From contig NZ_CP023004.1 of assembly GCF_003096195.1 (NCBI RefSeq), positions 1,468,501 through 1,532,500 of the forward strand: 64,000 nt of DNA, read 5' to 3'. Position 1 is the stretch's first letter. Each line of letters opens with the position of its first letter. This stretch comes from Ereboglobus luteus (GTDB lineage Bacteria; Verrucomicrobiota; Verrucomicrobiia; Opitutales; Opitutaceae). The position numbers were made by a program, and so were the translations under genes. A model generated the notes under the pieces. That model did not search any database. It was not told the DNA's origin and worked only from the letters and a program-made list of their open reading frames with translations. Of this stretch, positions 28,227 to 37,140 are shown in pieces.

Positions 28227-29849
28227 TCAGCCCCCGGAAAACGTGGCGGAAAATCCATTGGCCCGCAGTGCGGTCGCGGCATCCATATGCAATGCCGTGC
28301 CCGCCTGAATCTGGTCGTTCGCACCCAGCGCCAAAACACCACGCTCCATGCGAATCTGAGACGCGCCGATATTCTTGGCGGAAGCGCCCAGGGCGATGGT
28401 GCCCGTGTTGTTTAAAATCATATGGTTCAAACCCGCTCCCATGCCCGTGCCGCCAATGGTAATCAGTCCCGTGGTTGTAAAATATAGGTCGGGCGAGTTG
28501 ACAAAGTTCGCATCATCAAAAGTCGTGTCGCCCCGGAAAATAAATTTATTGCCGAGGTTGTTGGCTCCATAGCCCAGCACCGCGCCATCAAGCACAATGA
28601 AACCGTTGGTCACGTCCAGAATCGCGCCGTAATCCAGCGTAATGCCGCCTCGCATGTTCACAGTGCGCCCGGCGCCGGGATTCAGACTGAGCGTGAAGCC
28701 TTCGCCGTTGACCGCAACGGCGCCCGTGCCGATGTAGTTGTGCCCGGAATCGAGGGCGCCAAGTGTGATGTTGGTCGTTCCGTTGCCGATGGTGGCCTGC
28801 CTGAGCCATTGCACATAACCGCCGCTGAACGTATTGTTGCCGTTGAGAAAACTCACCTCGGACAAACTGCCGCCGCTCACTTGAAGGCCGCCGGTGCCGG
28901 CAAGCACGAAGTCCCGTCCGAAAACAACCTTGGTTAAGTCACTGATGTTCAGCTGGCGAATGCCGTTGTCGAGCTGCACGATGCCGTTGTAGTCGAACGT
29001 GATGGATTTTTGCGTGAGTGTGACGCCATTGGCGATGGTCAAGTCGTTGTTCCAATAGATCTGGTTTGAGAGCACAAGGGACGGCGTGAGCAATTCGATC
29101 GTCATCAAGTTTGACGGCGTGACGCCATTTCCGATTTCGAGCGCGCCGGAGCCGAGCGCGGTGTTGCCGCCAATGCGCAAGGTGCCATCATGCAATTGCA
29201 CTCCGCCGCCAAACGTATTGGCACCGTAAAGCTCCAATTTGCCCGCGCCGGTCTTTCTAATGCCGCCCGTGGTGCCGGCAATAGTGGAGCGGACTTGAAC
29301 CTCGGCGCTGCCGATCACCGTGTTGATCAGCAAATTATGGCTCGCGATGTCGATCGTTTTGCCCGCGTTGAATATCATCCTGCTTTGATAGCTATCCAGT
29401 TTCGCGGAGGCATCGAGGAACACATTGGCGTTCACTGTCAGGAATGCGTTGCCGGACAAATTGATGGCGGCATCAGTCCCGCCAAGACGGATACCCCGTC
29501 CCATCCCGCCGCCGTCGGTCAATGTCAGGGTTTGGTTCCAACTGGTAAGCACATCGAGCTTGTTGAGATTAAAGAGGCCATCAACTGTAATAGTGCGCGC
29601 ACCATTTTCCGCAATATTGTCATTGTTAAATGTTGATATATCGTGATTTGAGCCAAACCCGGGCGCAGTGGCTGACGACCAGTTGGTTGCTTCGCTCCAC
29701 AACGAGCCTGTGCCCACAAAAGTGCCGGACACTTGTTGCGCGGAAAGCTGCGCACTGAGCAAGAAACCAAGTCCGCAAATTAGCATATAAATGGAATGCA
29801 ACCATTTACATCTGAATTTAGTTGTGGGATTTTTAACTTGAGAAATCAT
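28227..29849 (-). CDS. Giant autotransporter, N-terminal segment with signal peptide
   Basis: First open segment, 540 codons. It starts with a signal peptide preceded by an extended N-region (MISQVKNPTTKFRCKWLH then SIYMLICGLGFLLSAQLSAQ), as in many autotransporters. Module 1 follows: GTGSLWSEATNWSSATAPGF, ISTFNNDNIAENGARTITVD, then repeats such as KTGAGKLELYGANTFGGGVQ. It stops at TGA directly after a GGGGG run, where a sixth G would continue the frame into the next segment. Upstream is an AT-rich spacer with no clear Shine-Dalgarno sequence before the ATG. Confidence 0.8.
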   Translation of the reverse strand: MISQVKNPTTKFRCKWLHSIYMLICGLGFLLSAQLSAQQVSGTFVGTGSLWSEATNWSSATAPGFGSNHDISTFNNDNIAENGARTITVDGLFNLNKLDVLTSWNQTLTLTDGGGMGRGIRLGGTDAAINLSGNAFLTVNANVFLDASAKLDSYQSRMIFNAGKTIDIASHNLLINTVIGSAEVQVRSTIAGTTGGIRKTGAGKLELYGANTFGGGVQLHDGTLRIGGNTALGSGALEIGNGVTPSNLMTIELLTPSLVLSNQIYWNNDLTIANGVTLTQKSITFDYNGIVQLDNGIRQLNISDLTKVVFGRDFVLAGTGGLQVSGGSLSEVSFLNGNNTFSGGYVQWLRQATIGNGTTNITLGALDSGHNYIGTGAVAVNGEGFTLSLNPGAGRTVNMRGGITLDYGAILDVTNGFIVLDGAVLGYGANNLGNKFIFRGDTTFDDANFVNSPDLYFTTTGLITIGGTGMGAGLNHMILNNTGTIALGASAKNIGASQIRMERGVLALGANDQIQAGTALHMDAATALRANGFSATFSGG

Positions 29850-30548
29850 TAATTTGTGGATGATTTTTGTTATAAATAATTACATAAGTAATTTATATTA
29901 AATAGAATGTGATGTAATTGGGGCGAATTATCGCTGATCCGCCCGTGGCAACAAATTGAGAGTTTTTCGTTGTCCAAATCATGCTGTTCCAACAATTAAT
30001 TTGTGTAATTGTTATGATAACATTTACTAATTTTCGTAATGCTATTAATCGTGTGTTTTCCTAAGTTGTGATACATTTTATCTTATTAATAATAAAATAA
30101 TTACAGAACAACAAATTGAAGATTGATTGTATCTGTAAATTTAATTTTTTGGATAGAGCAATATGCAAATCATTAATAAAATCAAATATTATCATGCAAA
30201 TTCCTTAAAATTTCTGCTTTTCATCGAAAAACAAAGGCCCTGAAAAACTGCCATGAAATTTCTTTTTATCATGGCCTTCAACATATTGTGCCATTTCGAT
30301 CGCACCCCAAACTCGCTACTGAAGTTGGGTGAAATTTCCGGATGAACCAGTTTTTGATTGTCGTATCACACGAGGACACGACTGAAGGCATCGCCCTGTG
30401 TATTTGCGTTGGGGATGTCCAGAACCACCGCGCTCCAGTTCGTCAGATTTGCCCGCATTCGAGAATACTTTATGCCGGACGGCCCCGGCGTTTCCGGTGG
30501 AAAAGTGTTGCGGCGCTCGGTTTTGCATCTCGAATCGGTTCATCCACA
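29850..30548. other. AT-rich intergenic spacer between giant autotransporter and tlyA
   Basis: About 700 bp without a credible gene. The first 450 bp are strikingly AT-rich against the surrounding GC-rich DNA, with many TATAAT-like and TTG-like words, so the divergent promoters (autotransporter leftward, tlyA rightward) probably lie here, but no single best promoter can be named. A small dyad, GCCATGA/TCATGGC, at 30250-30275 with a 12-nt T-rich centre could be a hairpin or operator. The last 200 bp return to normal composition. Confidence 0.5.
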
Positions 30549-31316
30549 ATGAAACAGCGCCTCGATGAAATCCTCGTTGCCCGTGGCCTTGCCGAAACCC
30601 GTTCGCAAGCCAAGGCGCTCATCATGAGCGGTCGCGTGCTGCGCGGCACGGAGCGCCTCGACAAGGCGGGCAAGGAATATCCCGGCGACATCGAACTCAT
30701 CGTCGAGCAGCCGCCGCGCTTTGTGAGCCGCGGCGGAGAAAAACTGGCCGGGTTCTTGGAAAAATTCTCCATCGACCTGAATGGCGCGCATGTGCTGGAC
30801 GTGGGTGCCTCGACAGGCGGCTTCACGGACTGCGCGCTTCAAGCTGGCGCGGCGGACGCGGTGTGCGTGGACGTGGGGCGCGCGCAACTGCACGCGAAGC
30901 TGCGCGCCGACCCGCGCGTCACGAATTTCGAAAAGGTGAACGCGCGCCACCTTGCGCCGGGGGATTTGCCGCGCGCGGATTTCGACGCGGTGGTGATGGA
31001 TTTGTCATTTATCTCGCTCAAGGCCGTGCTGCCCGCCGTGTGGCCGTTCGTGCGCGTGGATGGCGGAATCCTGATCGCACTAGTGAAACCCCAGTTCGAG
31101 GCGGGCAAGGCCGAGGTGGACAAGGGCCGCGGCGTGATTCGCGACCCCGAGTTGCAGAACGCAATCCTGGCGGACATCACAGAATTCGCACTGCGTGAAT
31201 TACCCGGCCCGGCACTGATCGGCAGCATGGACTCGCCCATCACGGGCGCTGACGGAAACCGTGAGTTTCTGCTGGGCCTGCGGAAGGGGTGTTTGCCGTT
31301 GCCGACTGGAGATTAA
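30549..31316 (+). CDS. tlyA: TlyA-family rRNA 2'-O-methyltransferase
   Basis: A 255-residue cytoplasmic methyltransferase of the TlyA/hemolysin A family, which methylates rRNA ribose (C1409 of 16S and C1920 of 23S in mycobacteria). The N-terminal S4 RNA-binding domain is clear ([33 protein letters not shown]), followed by an FtsJ-like domain with the SAM motif [18 protein letters not shown] and the catalytic region [19 protein letters not shown] and LVKPQFEAG. Start at 30549 is the first ATG of the S4 domain; upstream in-frame codons give no recognisable protein. It is the first gene right of the AT-rich spacer, probably monocistronic. Confidence 0.93.
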   Translation: MKQRLDEILVARGLAETRSQAKALIMSGRVLRGTERLDKAGKEYPGDIELIVEQPPRFVSRGGEKLAGFLEKFSIDLNGAHVLDVGASTGGFTDCALQAGAADAVCVDVGRAQLHAKLRADPRVTNFEKVNARHLAPGDLPRADFDAVVMDLSFISLKAVLPAVWPFVRVDGGILIALVKPQFEAGKAEVDKGRGVIRDPELQNAILADITEFALRELPGPALIGSMDSPITGADGNREFLLGLRKGCLPLPTGD

Positions 31317-31359
31317 CGGTATTTGTAAAAGTGGTTCCCCCGTCCCCTTTGGATTTCCC

Positions 31360-32079
31360 ATGAAAAGAAAACTACTAATTTTATTATTGGGTGTTTTTAT
31401 TATAGTTATAATTAAACTCTTATTCTTTGGAGGGAAGTTTCCCAATGCTGGCGTAAGCGGTTCGCCGGGGGATGAAGAATCCAAACTCTCATCGGGCGAT
31501 GCTCAAAATGAAAAATTCGACGGGCTGCCAAGAAAAGAAAAAATACATTACAAAATACCGGAGTATATCATAGAGAAATTTCAGTTGAAGGAGTCGGATA
31601 TTCCCGGCATGGAGCAATTGTTTATGAAACTCAAGTTTGAGGCCCTTAATGCAGTAGCTCAATATGCCACATGTGAGTATTCCTCAAATGATACTGTTGG
31701 ATTGGCAATTGGAATGCCACAGGATGCAATTGATTCGGTATATGAAAGGACGTTTCAGTCGATTAAAAATTACATTGGGGAATCCCATTGCAATAAAACA
31801 ATGACCGATGAATTGGAGACTGCAATTGCTGATGAGCTACTATATTATGCGCGGTGCAAAGGGACCTTCATAATTAACATACAAGGCGAGTCTATTAATA
31901 ATATAAAAACAATCACAATGAGCCGATCTTTATTGAGATCGAATGGACGTGTGGTAAGGGACGCAATCGCCTTTACGCAGGATGCCGGCAACCAATTTAT
32001 GGATACATTTGGATCTGTTGCCAACTGCGCGTTGGAAAACTGGCAAAAAACCAAAGAAAATTCCAAGGGGCCGAACTAA
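31360..32079 (+). CDS. Hypothetical membrane-anchored protein (AT-rich orphan)
   Basis: No family recognised. The 239-residue product has one N-terminal hydrophobic helix (LLILLLGVFIIVIIKLLFFGG) after MKRK, then a soluble part with two regions: a linker rich in Ser/Gly/Asp/Glu (residues about 32-60) and an alpha-helical portion with Cys at TCEYSSND, SHCNKTMTDE, YARCKGTF and VANCALEN. The four Cys could form disulfides if exported. Base composition is markedly AT-rich compared with tlyA and the thioesterase next to it, which suggests recent acquisition. Start at 31360 is set by the MKRK-hydrophobic signal; the frame is open 99 bases further upstream. Confidence 0.7.
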   Translation: MKRKLLILLLGVFIIVIIKLLFFGGKFPNAGVSGSPGDEESKLSSGDAQNEKFDGLPRKEKIHYKIPEYIIEKFQLKESDIPGMEQLFMKLKFEALNAVAQYATCEYSSNDTVGLAIGMPQDAIDSVYERTFQSIKNYIGESHCNKTMTDELETAIADELLYYARCKGTFIINIQGESINNIKTITMSRSLLRSNGRVVRDAIAFTQDAGNQFMDTFGSVANCALENWQKTKENSKGPN

Positions 32080-32136
32080 TTTTTTTCATATTCGAGTTAC
32101 ATTGGCAGGTGCGTCCCCTCGGGATGGATCAGGCTA

Positions 32137-32538
32137 TTATTTAAAAACCTCATTCATCTTCTCCGCCACGTAGGGGGGCGGGCGGACGGGGCGGCCTTCG
32201 TGGTCGATGAAGGCGTGCATGGTCGTGCCGGTGACGAGGAGGGTGTCGCCACGATGGACTTCGTATTGCACCTTTATCCGCAGGACGGGTTTTTCGGCCA
32301 GCTTGGCGGTGACGACGAGGTCGTCGTCGTAGAGCGCGGGCCGGTGGTATTTGAGCGACACTTCGAGGACGGGCAGGTGGTAGCCGTCGGCCTCGATTTT
32401 TTTGTAGGGCAGGCCCACGTCCTTGAACATTTGCGTGCGCGCGACTTCGAACCAGGCCAGATAATTGCCGTGGTAAACGACGCCCATTTGATCGGTTTCC
32501 GCATAGCGGACGTTTATTGGCACCTTTGCTTGAATCAT
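32137..32538 (-). CDS. Acyl-CoA thioesterase, YbgC/4HBT hotdog family
   Basis: A 133-residue hotdog-fold thioesterase. The signature RYAETDQMGVVYHGNYLAWFE (residues about 10-30) holds the catalytic Asp and the HGNY motif of the YbgC/4-hydroxybenzoyl-CoA thioesterase family, followed by ARTQMFKDVGLPY. It would hydrolyse short acyl-CoAs in the cytoplasm; in other bacteria YbgC associates with the Tol-Pal locus, but no tol genes are present here. Start at 32538 (MIQAKVPINVRY) fits family length; the longer frame upstream overlaps the glycosyltransferase gene. It follows that gene by 28 bp on the same strand. Confidence 0.9.
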   Translation of the reverse strand: MIQAKVPINVRYAETDQMGVVYHGNYLAWFEVARTQMFKDVGLPYKKIEADGYHLPVLEVSLKYHRPALYDDDLVVTAKLAEKPVLRIKVQYEVHRGDTLLVTGTTMHAFIDHEGRPVRPPPYVAEKMNEVFK

Positions 32539-32566
32539 AAGGAAAGGCGCGAGTATGGCACAAAAA

Positions 32567-33817
32567 TCAGGCCTTATCCAATGCGAGAAATGGCGCGAAG
32601 AGTTTTTTTGCGGAATCGGTCCAATTATTGTTCCGGGCGTGGCGGCGTCCGGCCTCGCCCATTCGCCGACGGAGCGGTTCGTCGGCGAGGAGTTTTTCAA
32701 AGGCGGCGGTGAGCGCGGGCGCCGGAGCGTCGAGGTTGGGCTCGGGATCAACGAGGAGGCCGGTTTCGCCGTCGATGACAGCCTCCTGCACGCCGCCGAC
32801 TTTGTGGGCGACGACGGGCAGGCCGTGCGCCGAGGCCTCGAGGTAGACGAGGCCGAAGCCCTCGACGCTTTGGCGGTAGTTGATGCTGGTCATCGCAAAA
32901 ATATCGGCGCGTGAATAAATGTCGCCCAGTTTGTTGTCGGGAAGTCCGCCGAGGAAGCGCACGGTGAGGCCGAGGCCGGCGGCGGTTTCGGCTTCGCGCA
33001 CGAGGATTTTTTCGTAGGACGAGCCGTTTATCTTTCCAACAATCCAGTATTCGGTGGTCTCGCGCCGGGCGAGGGGAAGGTTTTTGAGGGCGCGGAGGGT
33101 GCGGACCTGGCCTTTGCGCGGGTGGATGCGGCCGACGGTGAGCACGACGTTTTTTCCGGGCGCGGCGACGGGAAGCTCGTCTTGGTCCAGGGAGGTGGTG
33201 GCCAGCTTGTCGATATTGGCGAGCAGGTCGCTGCGGATGGCGCCGGGGGTGATGATGGTTTTGCCTTTTGCCTCGGGGAAGCGGTTGCAGAGGAGGTCGC
33301 GGGTGAATTCGGTGAGCGTGCTGATGCGCGTGGCGCGTCGGATGAGGCGGCGCATGAGCATGCGGTGCGCGGGGTTGGCGTGCATGCGCAGGATTTCCGA
33401 GCCGTGAAAGGTGAGGATGAGCTCCTTGGGGCGCATGCTTTTGTTGAATTGCAAAACCATCAGCGCGAGCATGGGGCCCGGTTCGGGGATATAAACGGTG
33501 GCGTTGCGCAATTCGCGCCGGCGTTTGGCGATGACCACCATTGATTTTGCAAGGCAGGTGAGGTTGAGCGTGCCTTTGATGGGAAGGCGGTGCACATCAA
33601 ACGGCCACTGCTTTTCGTCCGTCGGCGCGGCGGCTTGCGCCCAAACCTCGACTTTGCGCCCGAGGGCGGCGATGGCGCGCGCGATTTCCTCGGAAAACGT
33701 GGCGATGCCCCCGTGCTTGGGATAAAATTCGTGCGTGATCAGGTAGATCGGCCGCGATTGTTTCCCGGCGTGCGTCGAGTCCGATGGCGCGGTTTGCTGA
33801 GAGACTGCGGGCGTCAT
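32567..33817 (-). CDS. Glycosyltransferase family 4
   Basis: A 416-residue GT-B glycosyltransferase. The N-terminal domain opens with IYLITHEFYPKHGGIATFSE, the usual GG-containing acceptor-side loop, and the C-terminal donor domain shows VVLTVGRIHPRKGQ, VRFLGGLPDNKLGDIYSRAD and EGFGLVYLEASAHGLPVVAH, the E-x7-E nucleotide-sugar motif of GT4 retaining enzymes. It probably adds a sugar to a lipid or polysaccharide at the inner face of the membrane. No cell-wall or LPS gene cluster surrounds it, so its acceptor is unknown. It is upstream of the thioesterase and 168 bp downstream of frr on the same strand. Confidence 0.9.
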   Translation of the reverse strand: MTPAVSQQTAPSDSTHAGKQSRPIYLITHEFYPKHGGIATFSEEIARAIAALGRKVEVWAQAAAPTDEKQWPFDVHRLPIKGTLNLTCLAKSMVVIAKRRRELRNATVYIPEPGPMLALMVLQFNKSMRPKELILTFHGSEILRMHANPAHRMLMRRLIRRATRISTLTEFTRDLLCNRFPEAKGKTIITPGAIRSDLLANIDKLATTSLDQDELPVAAPGKNVVLTVGRIHPRKGQVRTLRALKNLPLARRETTEYWIVGKINGSSYEKILVREAETAAGLGLTVRFLGGLPDNKLGDIYSRADIFAMTSINYRQSVEGFGLVYLEASAHGLPVVAHKVGGVQEAVIDGETGLLVDPEPNLDAPAPALTAAFEKLLADEPLRRRMGEAGRRHARNNNWTDSAKKLFAPFLALDKA

Positions 33818-33985
33818 GTGGAGAGAGATGAATAAACGTGCGACCTTGCGGCGTCACAAACGAGTTTGTGCAAAAATTGCATGTGCCAATTGGAAGCGGG
33901 AAGGAAGAATGGAAACCAAAAGGATTCCAGTTTTATAACTGGAAAGGCTCCTGATTAACGATTTTTTTCCAATTGGCAGACCGTC

Positions 33986-34543
33986 TTACAGGGTCGTGAG
34001 TTCCTTTTCCTTTTTGGCAAGGTGCTCGCCGATTTCCTTAATGGTTTGGTCGGTGGCGGCCTGAACTTCTTTTTCGCAGCGCTTCAATTCGTCCTCGGAA
34101 ATATCGCCGTCTTTCTCGGCTTTTTTGAGCGCGTCCATCGCATCCCGGCGAACACTGCGCACTTGCACGCGTCCATCCTCGGCCATGCCGTGGGCGCGCT
34201 TGACCATTTCCTGGCGGCGTTCGCGGCTGAGTTCGGGAAGCGGCACGCGGACGTTGGCGCCGTCAACGAGCGGGTTGAACCCGAGGTTGGCGATCTGGAT
34301 GCCCTTGACGATGGATTGCGTGATGCCCTTGTCCCAGGGCTGGATCAAAATCATGCGCGCGTCGGGCGTGGAAATCGCGGCGCATTCCTTGAGGCGCATC
34401 GTCGAGCCGTAGGCTTCGACCATCACGGCTTCGACCATGGTGGGCGAGGCTTTGCCGGTGTGGATTTGGCTGAATTCATGCAGGGTGTGCTCGAGGGCTT
34501 TTTTCATTTTAACCTGCATATCGGTGAGGATCGGTTGGGACAT
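33986..34543 (-). CDS. frr: Ribosome recycling factor
   Basis: Releases the 70S ribosome from mRNA after termination together with EF-G. The 185-residue protein is the normal size and shows the family pattern: MKKALEHTLHEFSQIHTGKA at the N-terminus (triple-helix domain I), VEAYGSTMRLKECAAISTPD, ARMILIQPWDKGI, NPLVDGANVRVPLPELSRER and the RDAMDALKKAEKDGDISEDE helix. It lies downstream of pyrH on the same strand, as in most bacteria, but an S12-type hydrolase gene sits between them here. Confidence 0.97.
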   Translation of the reverse strand: MSQPILTDMQVKMKKALEHTLHEFSQIHTGKASPTMVEAVMVEAYGSTMRLKECAAISTPDARMILIQPWDKGITQSIVKGIQIANLGFNPLVDGANVRVPLPELSRERRQEMVKRAHGMAEDGRVQVRSVRRDAMDALKKAEKDGDISEDELKRCEKEVQAATDQTIKEIGEHLAKKEKELTTL

Positions 34544-34666
34544 GATGATGGATGATTATTAAATGCTGCTCAACGCGGGGAGCAATGGTGATGGCTTGGA
34601 TTGTTGATTTTCTAGGTTGTCACAGAAGGGCGGCGGGGATGCAAAGAATTTTTAATTCCGGAAACA

Positions 34667-35904
34667 TCACTGCGCGGAGTGGGTTTTGAGGGCGAGTTTT
34701 TCAAGCGCGGGCCTCAGTTTTTTGCCATCGGGGGTTCCCCACTTGGAGATTCTTTGGACCATGAAAACAGTCACGAGTTTTTCCTTGGGCCAGACGGCGA
34801 AGTTGGTGCCGTGGGCGCCGCTGTGCCCGAACCGGCCGCCTTCGCCAAGGCTGAGAGTGAGGCCGCTGCTTTTGGTCGCGGCCTGGCGGCGGGTCATTTC
34901 GTTGATGGAGGCTTCGCTGATGAGGCGCTTGCCGTTGAACACGCCCTTGTTGAGCAGGAGCTGGCCGAAACGTGCGACATCGTGCGCGGTGGAAAACAGG
35001 CCGCCGCCGGGCGTGGGATGGCGGCGAACGCGGTCGTCGAGCGGATACTGGCGGTTGCCGATTTTTCCCGCAGTGAGCGTTTTTTTGGAGGGGTTGCCGC
35101 GGTAGCTGGTGGCGAGGCGTTCGAGCTGGGCCTTGGTTGGCCAGAAGGTGGTGTCGGTCATGCCGAGCGGATCTAGGAGGCGCTTCTGCAGAAAGGTTTC
35201 GTAGGGGATTCCGCTGGCGACTTCGACGACGCGCCCGAGGACTCCAATGCCGATGCTGGAGTAGCTGTAACTGGTGCCCGGCTCGAAGAGAAGGTTGAGG
35301 CGGGCGTAGGTGGGCACGGCTTTCGCAAGCGGGCGGGTGTCGATGTAAGGCGTTTCATCCGGGTCAACCCTCGGCAGGCCTGAGGTGTGGCAGAGGAGGT
35401 GGCGGAGGGTGATCGGGGTTTTGCGAAGGGTGTTTTTGGGCGCGGTTTGCCGCGGGGCGTTGTCGGCAACCCTCACGCCCTCCTCGTTGACCGTGGTGGC
35501 GCTTTTTTTTGGGACGATTTTTTGGGGCGCGTCAAATTCGGGAATGTATTTTGAGACCGGGTCGTCGAGGGAAACCTTGCCCTCGTCAACAAGCATCATG
35601 ATGCATGCGCCGGTCATGGGCTTGGTCATGGAGGCGATCCAGAAAAGGGTGTCGTTGCGCATGGGTTTGGCGCTGGCGATGTCGGCAAATCCGACGGCCT
35701 CGCAGTCGAGCGTTTTTGTGTCGTCGGCGACGAGAAAGACAACGCCCGCCGTGGCGCCATCCTCAACAAACCGGCGGGCGGTGTCGGCGATTGGCCCGGC
35801 AAAAAGCCCCGCTGCGGAAGCGAGGAAAACGAGAAGGATGGCGAGGGGCGGAAGCGCGGCGGGGCAGGGGAGGGGGATGAGAAGGGGGGAGGTTTTGTTT
35901 TCAT
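34667..35904 (-). CDS. Serine hydrolase, beta-lactamase class C/esterase family (frameshifted at N-terminus)
   Basis: An exported penicillin-binding-protein-like hydrolase. Catalytic motifs: FWIASMTKP (Ser92, Lys95 in the rebuilt protein), the tyrosine motif GTSYSYSSIG, and FGHSGAHG in place of KTG. The ATG-started frame from 35662 lacks the conserved lead-in. Upstream the same frame continues without stop through GFADIASAKP, ADTARRFVEDG and a signal peptide (AILLVFLASAAGLFA) but has no start. An ATG at 35904 (MKTKPP) lies one frame away, and one extra base at the G6 run 35884-35889 would join them to a 412-residue protein. It separates pyrH from frr, an unusual position. The substrate is unknown; esterase or peptidase are possible. 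Confidence 0.85.
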
Positions 35905-35934
35905 TGGGGAAGCAAGGGCGGGGCTATGTTGGCA

Positions 35935-36046
35935 AATGCGGAATTCGGAATGCGGATTGCGGAATGACCGGACGCAAGCGTGTCACGAACATGGCTTGTC
36001 GTTTTTTCGGTTTGTAATTCCGCATTCCGCAATCCGAGTTTCGCAT
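35935..36046. repeat. Inverted copies of a GGAATGCGGA-type short repeat
   Basis: Between the hydrolase and pyrH, GCGGAATTCGGAATGCGGATT (35938-35958) is followed about 60 bp later by its reverse-complement form, ATTCCGCATTCCGCAATCC (36018-36036). ATTCCGCATTCCG-like words recur upstream of rodA (53238-53272). The pair could fold into a stem in RNA. It resembles a REP-type dispersed repeat. Confidence 0.5.
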
Positions 36047-36051
36047 TTGAA

Positions 36052-36795
36052 TCAGCCATGAACAAGCGTGCCAACCTTTTCGCCGCGAACGGCGCGGAGG
36101 ATGGCGTGCTCGGCTTTCAAGTCGAACACGAGGATGGGCACGTTGTTGTCGAGGCAGAGTGAAAACGCGGTCGAGTCCATGACGTTGAGGCGCTGCTTGA
36201 GCGCGTCGATGTAGGAGAGCTCTTCGTATTTGACGGCGTCGGGGTATTTTTTCGGGTCCTTGTCGTAGATGCCGTCAACCTTGGTGGCCTTCATGATGAT
36301 GTCGGCGTGCATTTCGGAGGCGCGAAGCGCGGCGGTGGTGTCGGTCGAGAAATAAGGGTTGCCGGTGCCGGCGGCGAAGATGACGACGCGGCCTTTTTCG
36401 AGGTGGCGGATGGCGCGGCGCATGATGAACGGCTCGGCGATTTGGTCCATGGGGATCGCGCTTTGCACGCGCGTGTTGACGCCGGCCTTTTCGAGGCTGT
36501 CCATGAGCGCGAGCGAGTTGATGACGGTGGCGAGCATGCCCATGTAATCGCCCGTGGTGCGGTCAACGCCGCGTTTTTCGCCCTGAAGGCCGCGGAAAAT
36601 ATTGCCTCCGCCGATGACGAGGCAGATTTGCACGCCAAGGTCGTAGATTTCCTTAACTTGTTCGCAGACCTTGTCGAGAATGGCGCGGTCAAACGGATCT
36701 CCGGTTTTGCCGCTGCGGAGAACTTCTCCGCTCAATTTGAGGACAATGCGTTTATATTTTACTGATGGATCAATAGGGCGAGGGACGTCGTGCAT
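36052..36795 (-). CDS. pyrH: UMP kinase
   Basis: Phosphorylates UMP to UDP (EC 2.7.4.22), the bacterial hexameric amino-acid-kinase-fold enzyme. The 247-residue protein shows [16 protein letters not shown] (phosphate-binding lysine and GE motif), [29 protein letters not shown], and the C-terminal [19 protein letters not shown] nucleotide-binding stretch. It normally sits directly before frr; here the serine hydrolase and a repeat lie between. The gene is divergent from the small ORF at 36934, with a 138-bp spacer. Confidence 0.97.
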   Translation of the reverse strand: MHDVPRPIDPSVKYKRIVLKLSGEVLRSGKTGDPFDRAILDKVCEQVKEIYDLGVQICLVIGGGNIFRGLQGEKRGVDRTTGDYMGMLATVINSLALMDSLEKAGVNTRVQSAIPMDQIAEPFIMRRAIRHLEKGRVVIFAAGTGNPYFSTDTTAALRASEMHADIIMKATKVDGIYDKDPKKYPDAVKYEELSYIDALKQRLNVMDSTAFSLCLDNNVPILVFDLKAEHAILRAVRGEKVGTLVHG

Positions 36796-36933
36796 ATTGA
36801 GTTAGTAGCAAACGGCTTGTTCCGCAACGGGTCAAGCCAGCGCATTGGTTGACGGACAATGTTTTTAAAACAGGAGGGCCGCGCGGGGTCTTTCATCATT
36901 GCCTCGGGCATCGGACTCCGGAAACTTTGGCGA

Positions 36934-37140
36934 ATGAATGAACGGCTGAAGAGAGAGCGAATCTTCGATGAGGCTCGCAAGGCGGGAGTTGATCTGGATT
37001 TGCTCGACACCAATCTTCGCCTGAGCGTTTCCGAACGCGTGCGCCGGCATAACGAGGCTTTGCGCTTGGCGGCGAAACTGGAACGCGCCATGAAGGCACG
37101 TCATGGAAGACCTAAGCATCCTCTTGAAGCGTCTCAATGA
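36934..37140 (+). CDS. Small hypothetical protein paired with nucleotidyltransferase
   Basis: A 68-residue, basic, helical protein (NERLKRERIFDEARKAGVDL, LDTNLRLSVSERVRRHNEAL). I do not recognise a named family. It overlaps the nucleotidyltransferase gene downstream by 38 bp, so the two are almost certainly cotranscribed and coupled. The start at 36934 is chosen because the conserved-looking part begins there; the frame is open 75 bases upstream without a better start. A two-gene toxin-antitoxin-like or regulatory pair is a reasonable guess only. Confidence 0.65.
   Translation: MNERLKRERIFDEARKAGVDLDLLDTNLRLSVSERVRRHNEALRLAAKLERAMKARHGRPKHPLEASQ

Larger units (their letters stand above)
16124..29849 (-). 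other. Reconstructed single giant autotransporter gene (two frame breaks)
   Basis: The three segments lie head to tail on one strand. Both frame changes are of the same sense, one base short, and both fall on G5 runs in C-GGGGG-C context. With two bases restored, 13,726 nt becomes 13,728, an exact multiple of three, giving about 4,575 residues: signal peptide, four NW-type modules starting near 29720, 27940, 26070 and 23650, a long PATR region with three larger duplicated blocks, and a C-terminal beta-barrel. Each module ends with a pattern like I.NW.G...I.F.GY...GKYELVP. Whether the breaks are sequencing errors, real mutation or slippage sites is not decidable from this sequence. The N-terminal modules look less GC-rich than the C-terminal half. 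Confidence 0.8.

Noticed and set aside
26683-28240. Programmed -1 frameshifting in the autotransporter
   Set aside because: The sites share CGGGGGC but lack a canonical X-XXY-YYZ heptamer, and no stimulatory structure is obvious. A missing base is simpler; kept only as an alternative.
30342-30548. N-terminal extension of TlyA
   Set aside because: In-frame but without similarity to the S4 domain; the ATG at 30549 begins exactly at the conserved [10 protein letters not shown].
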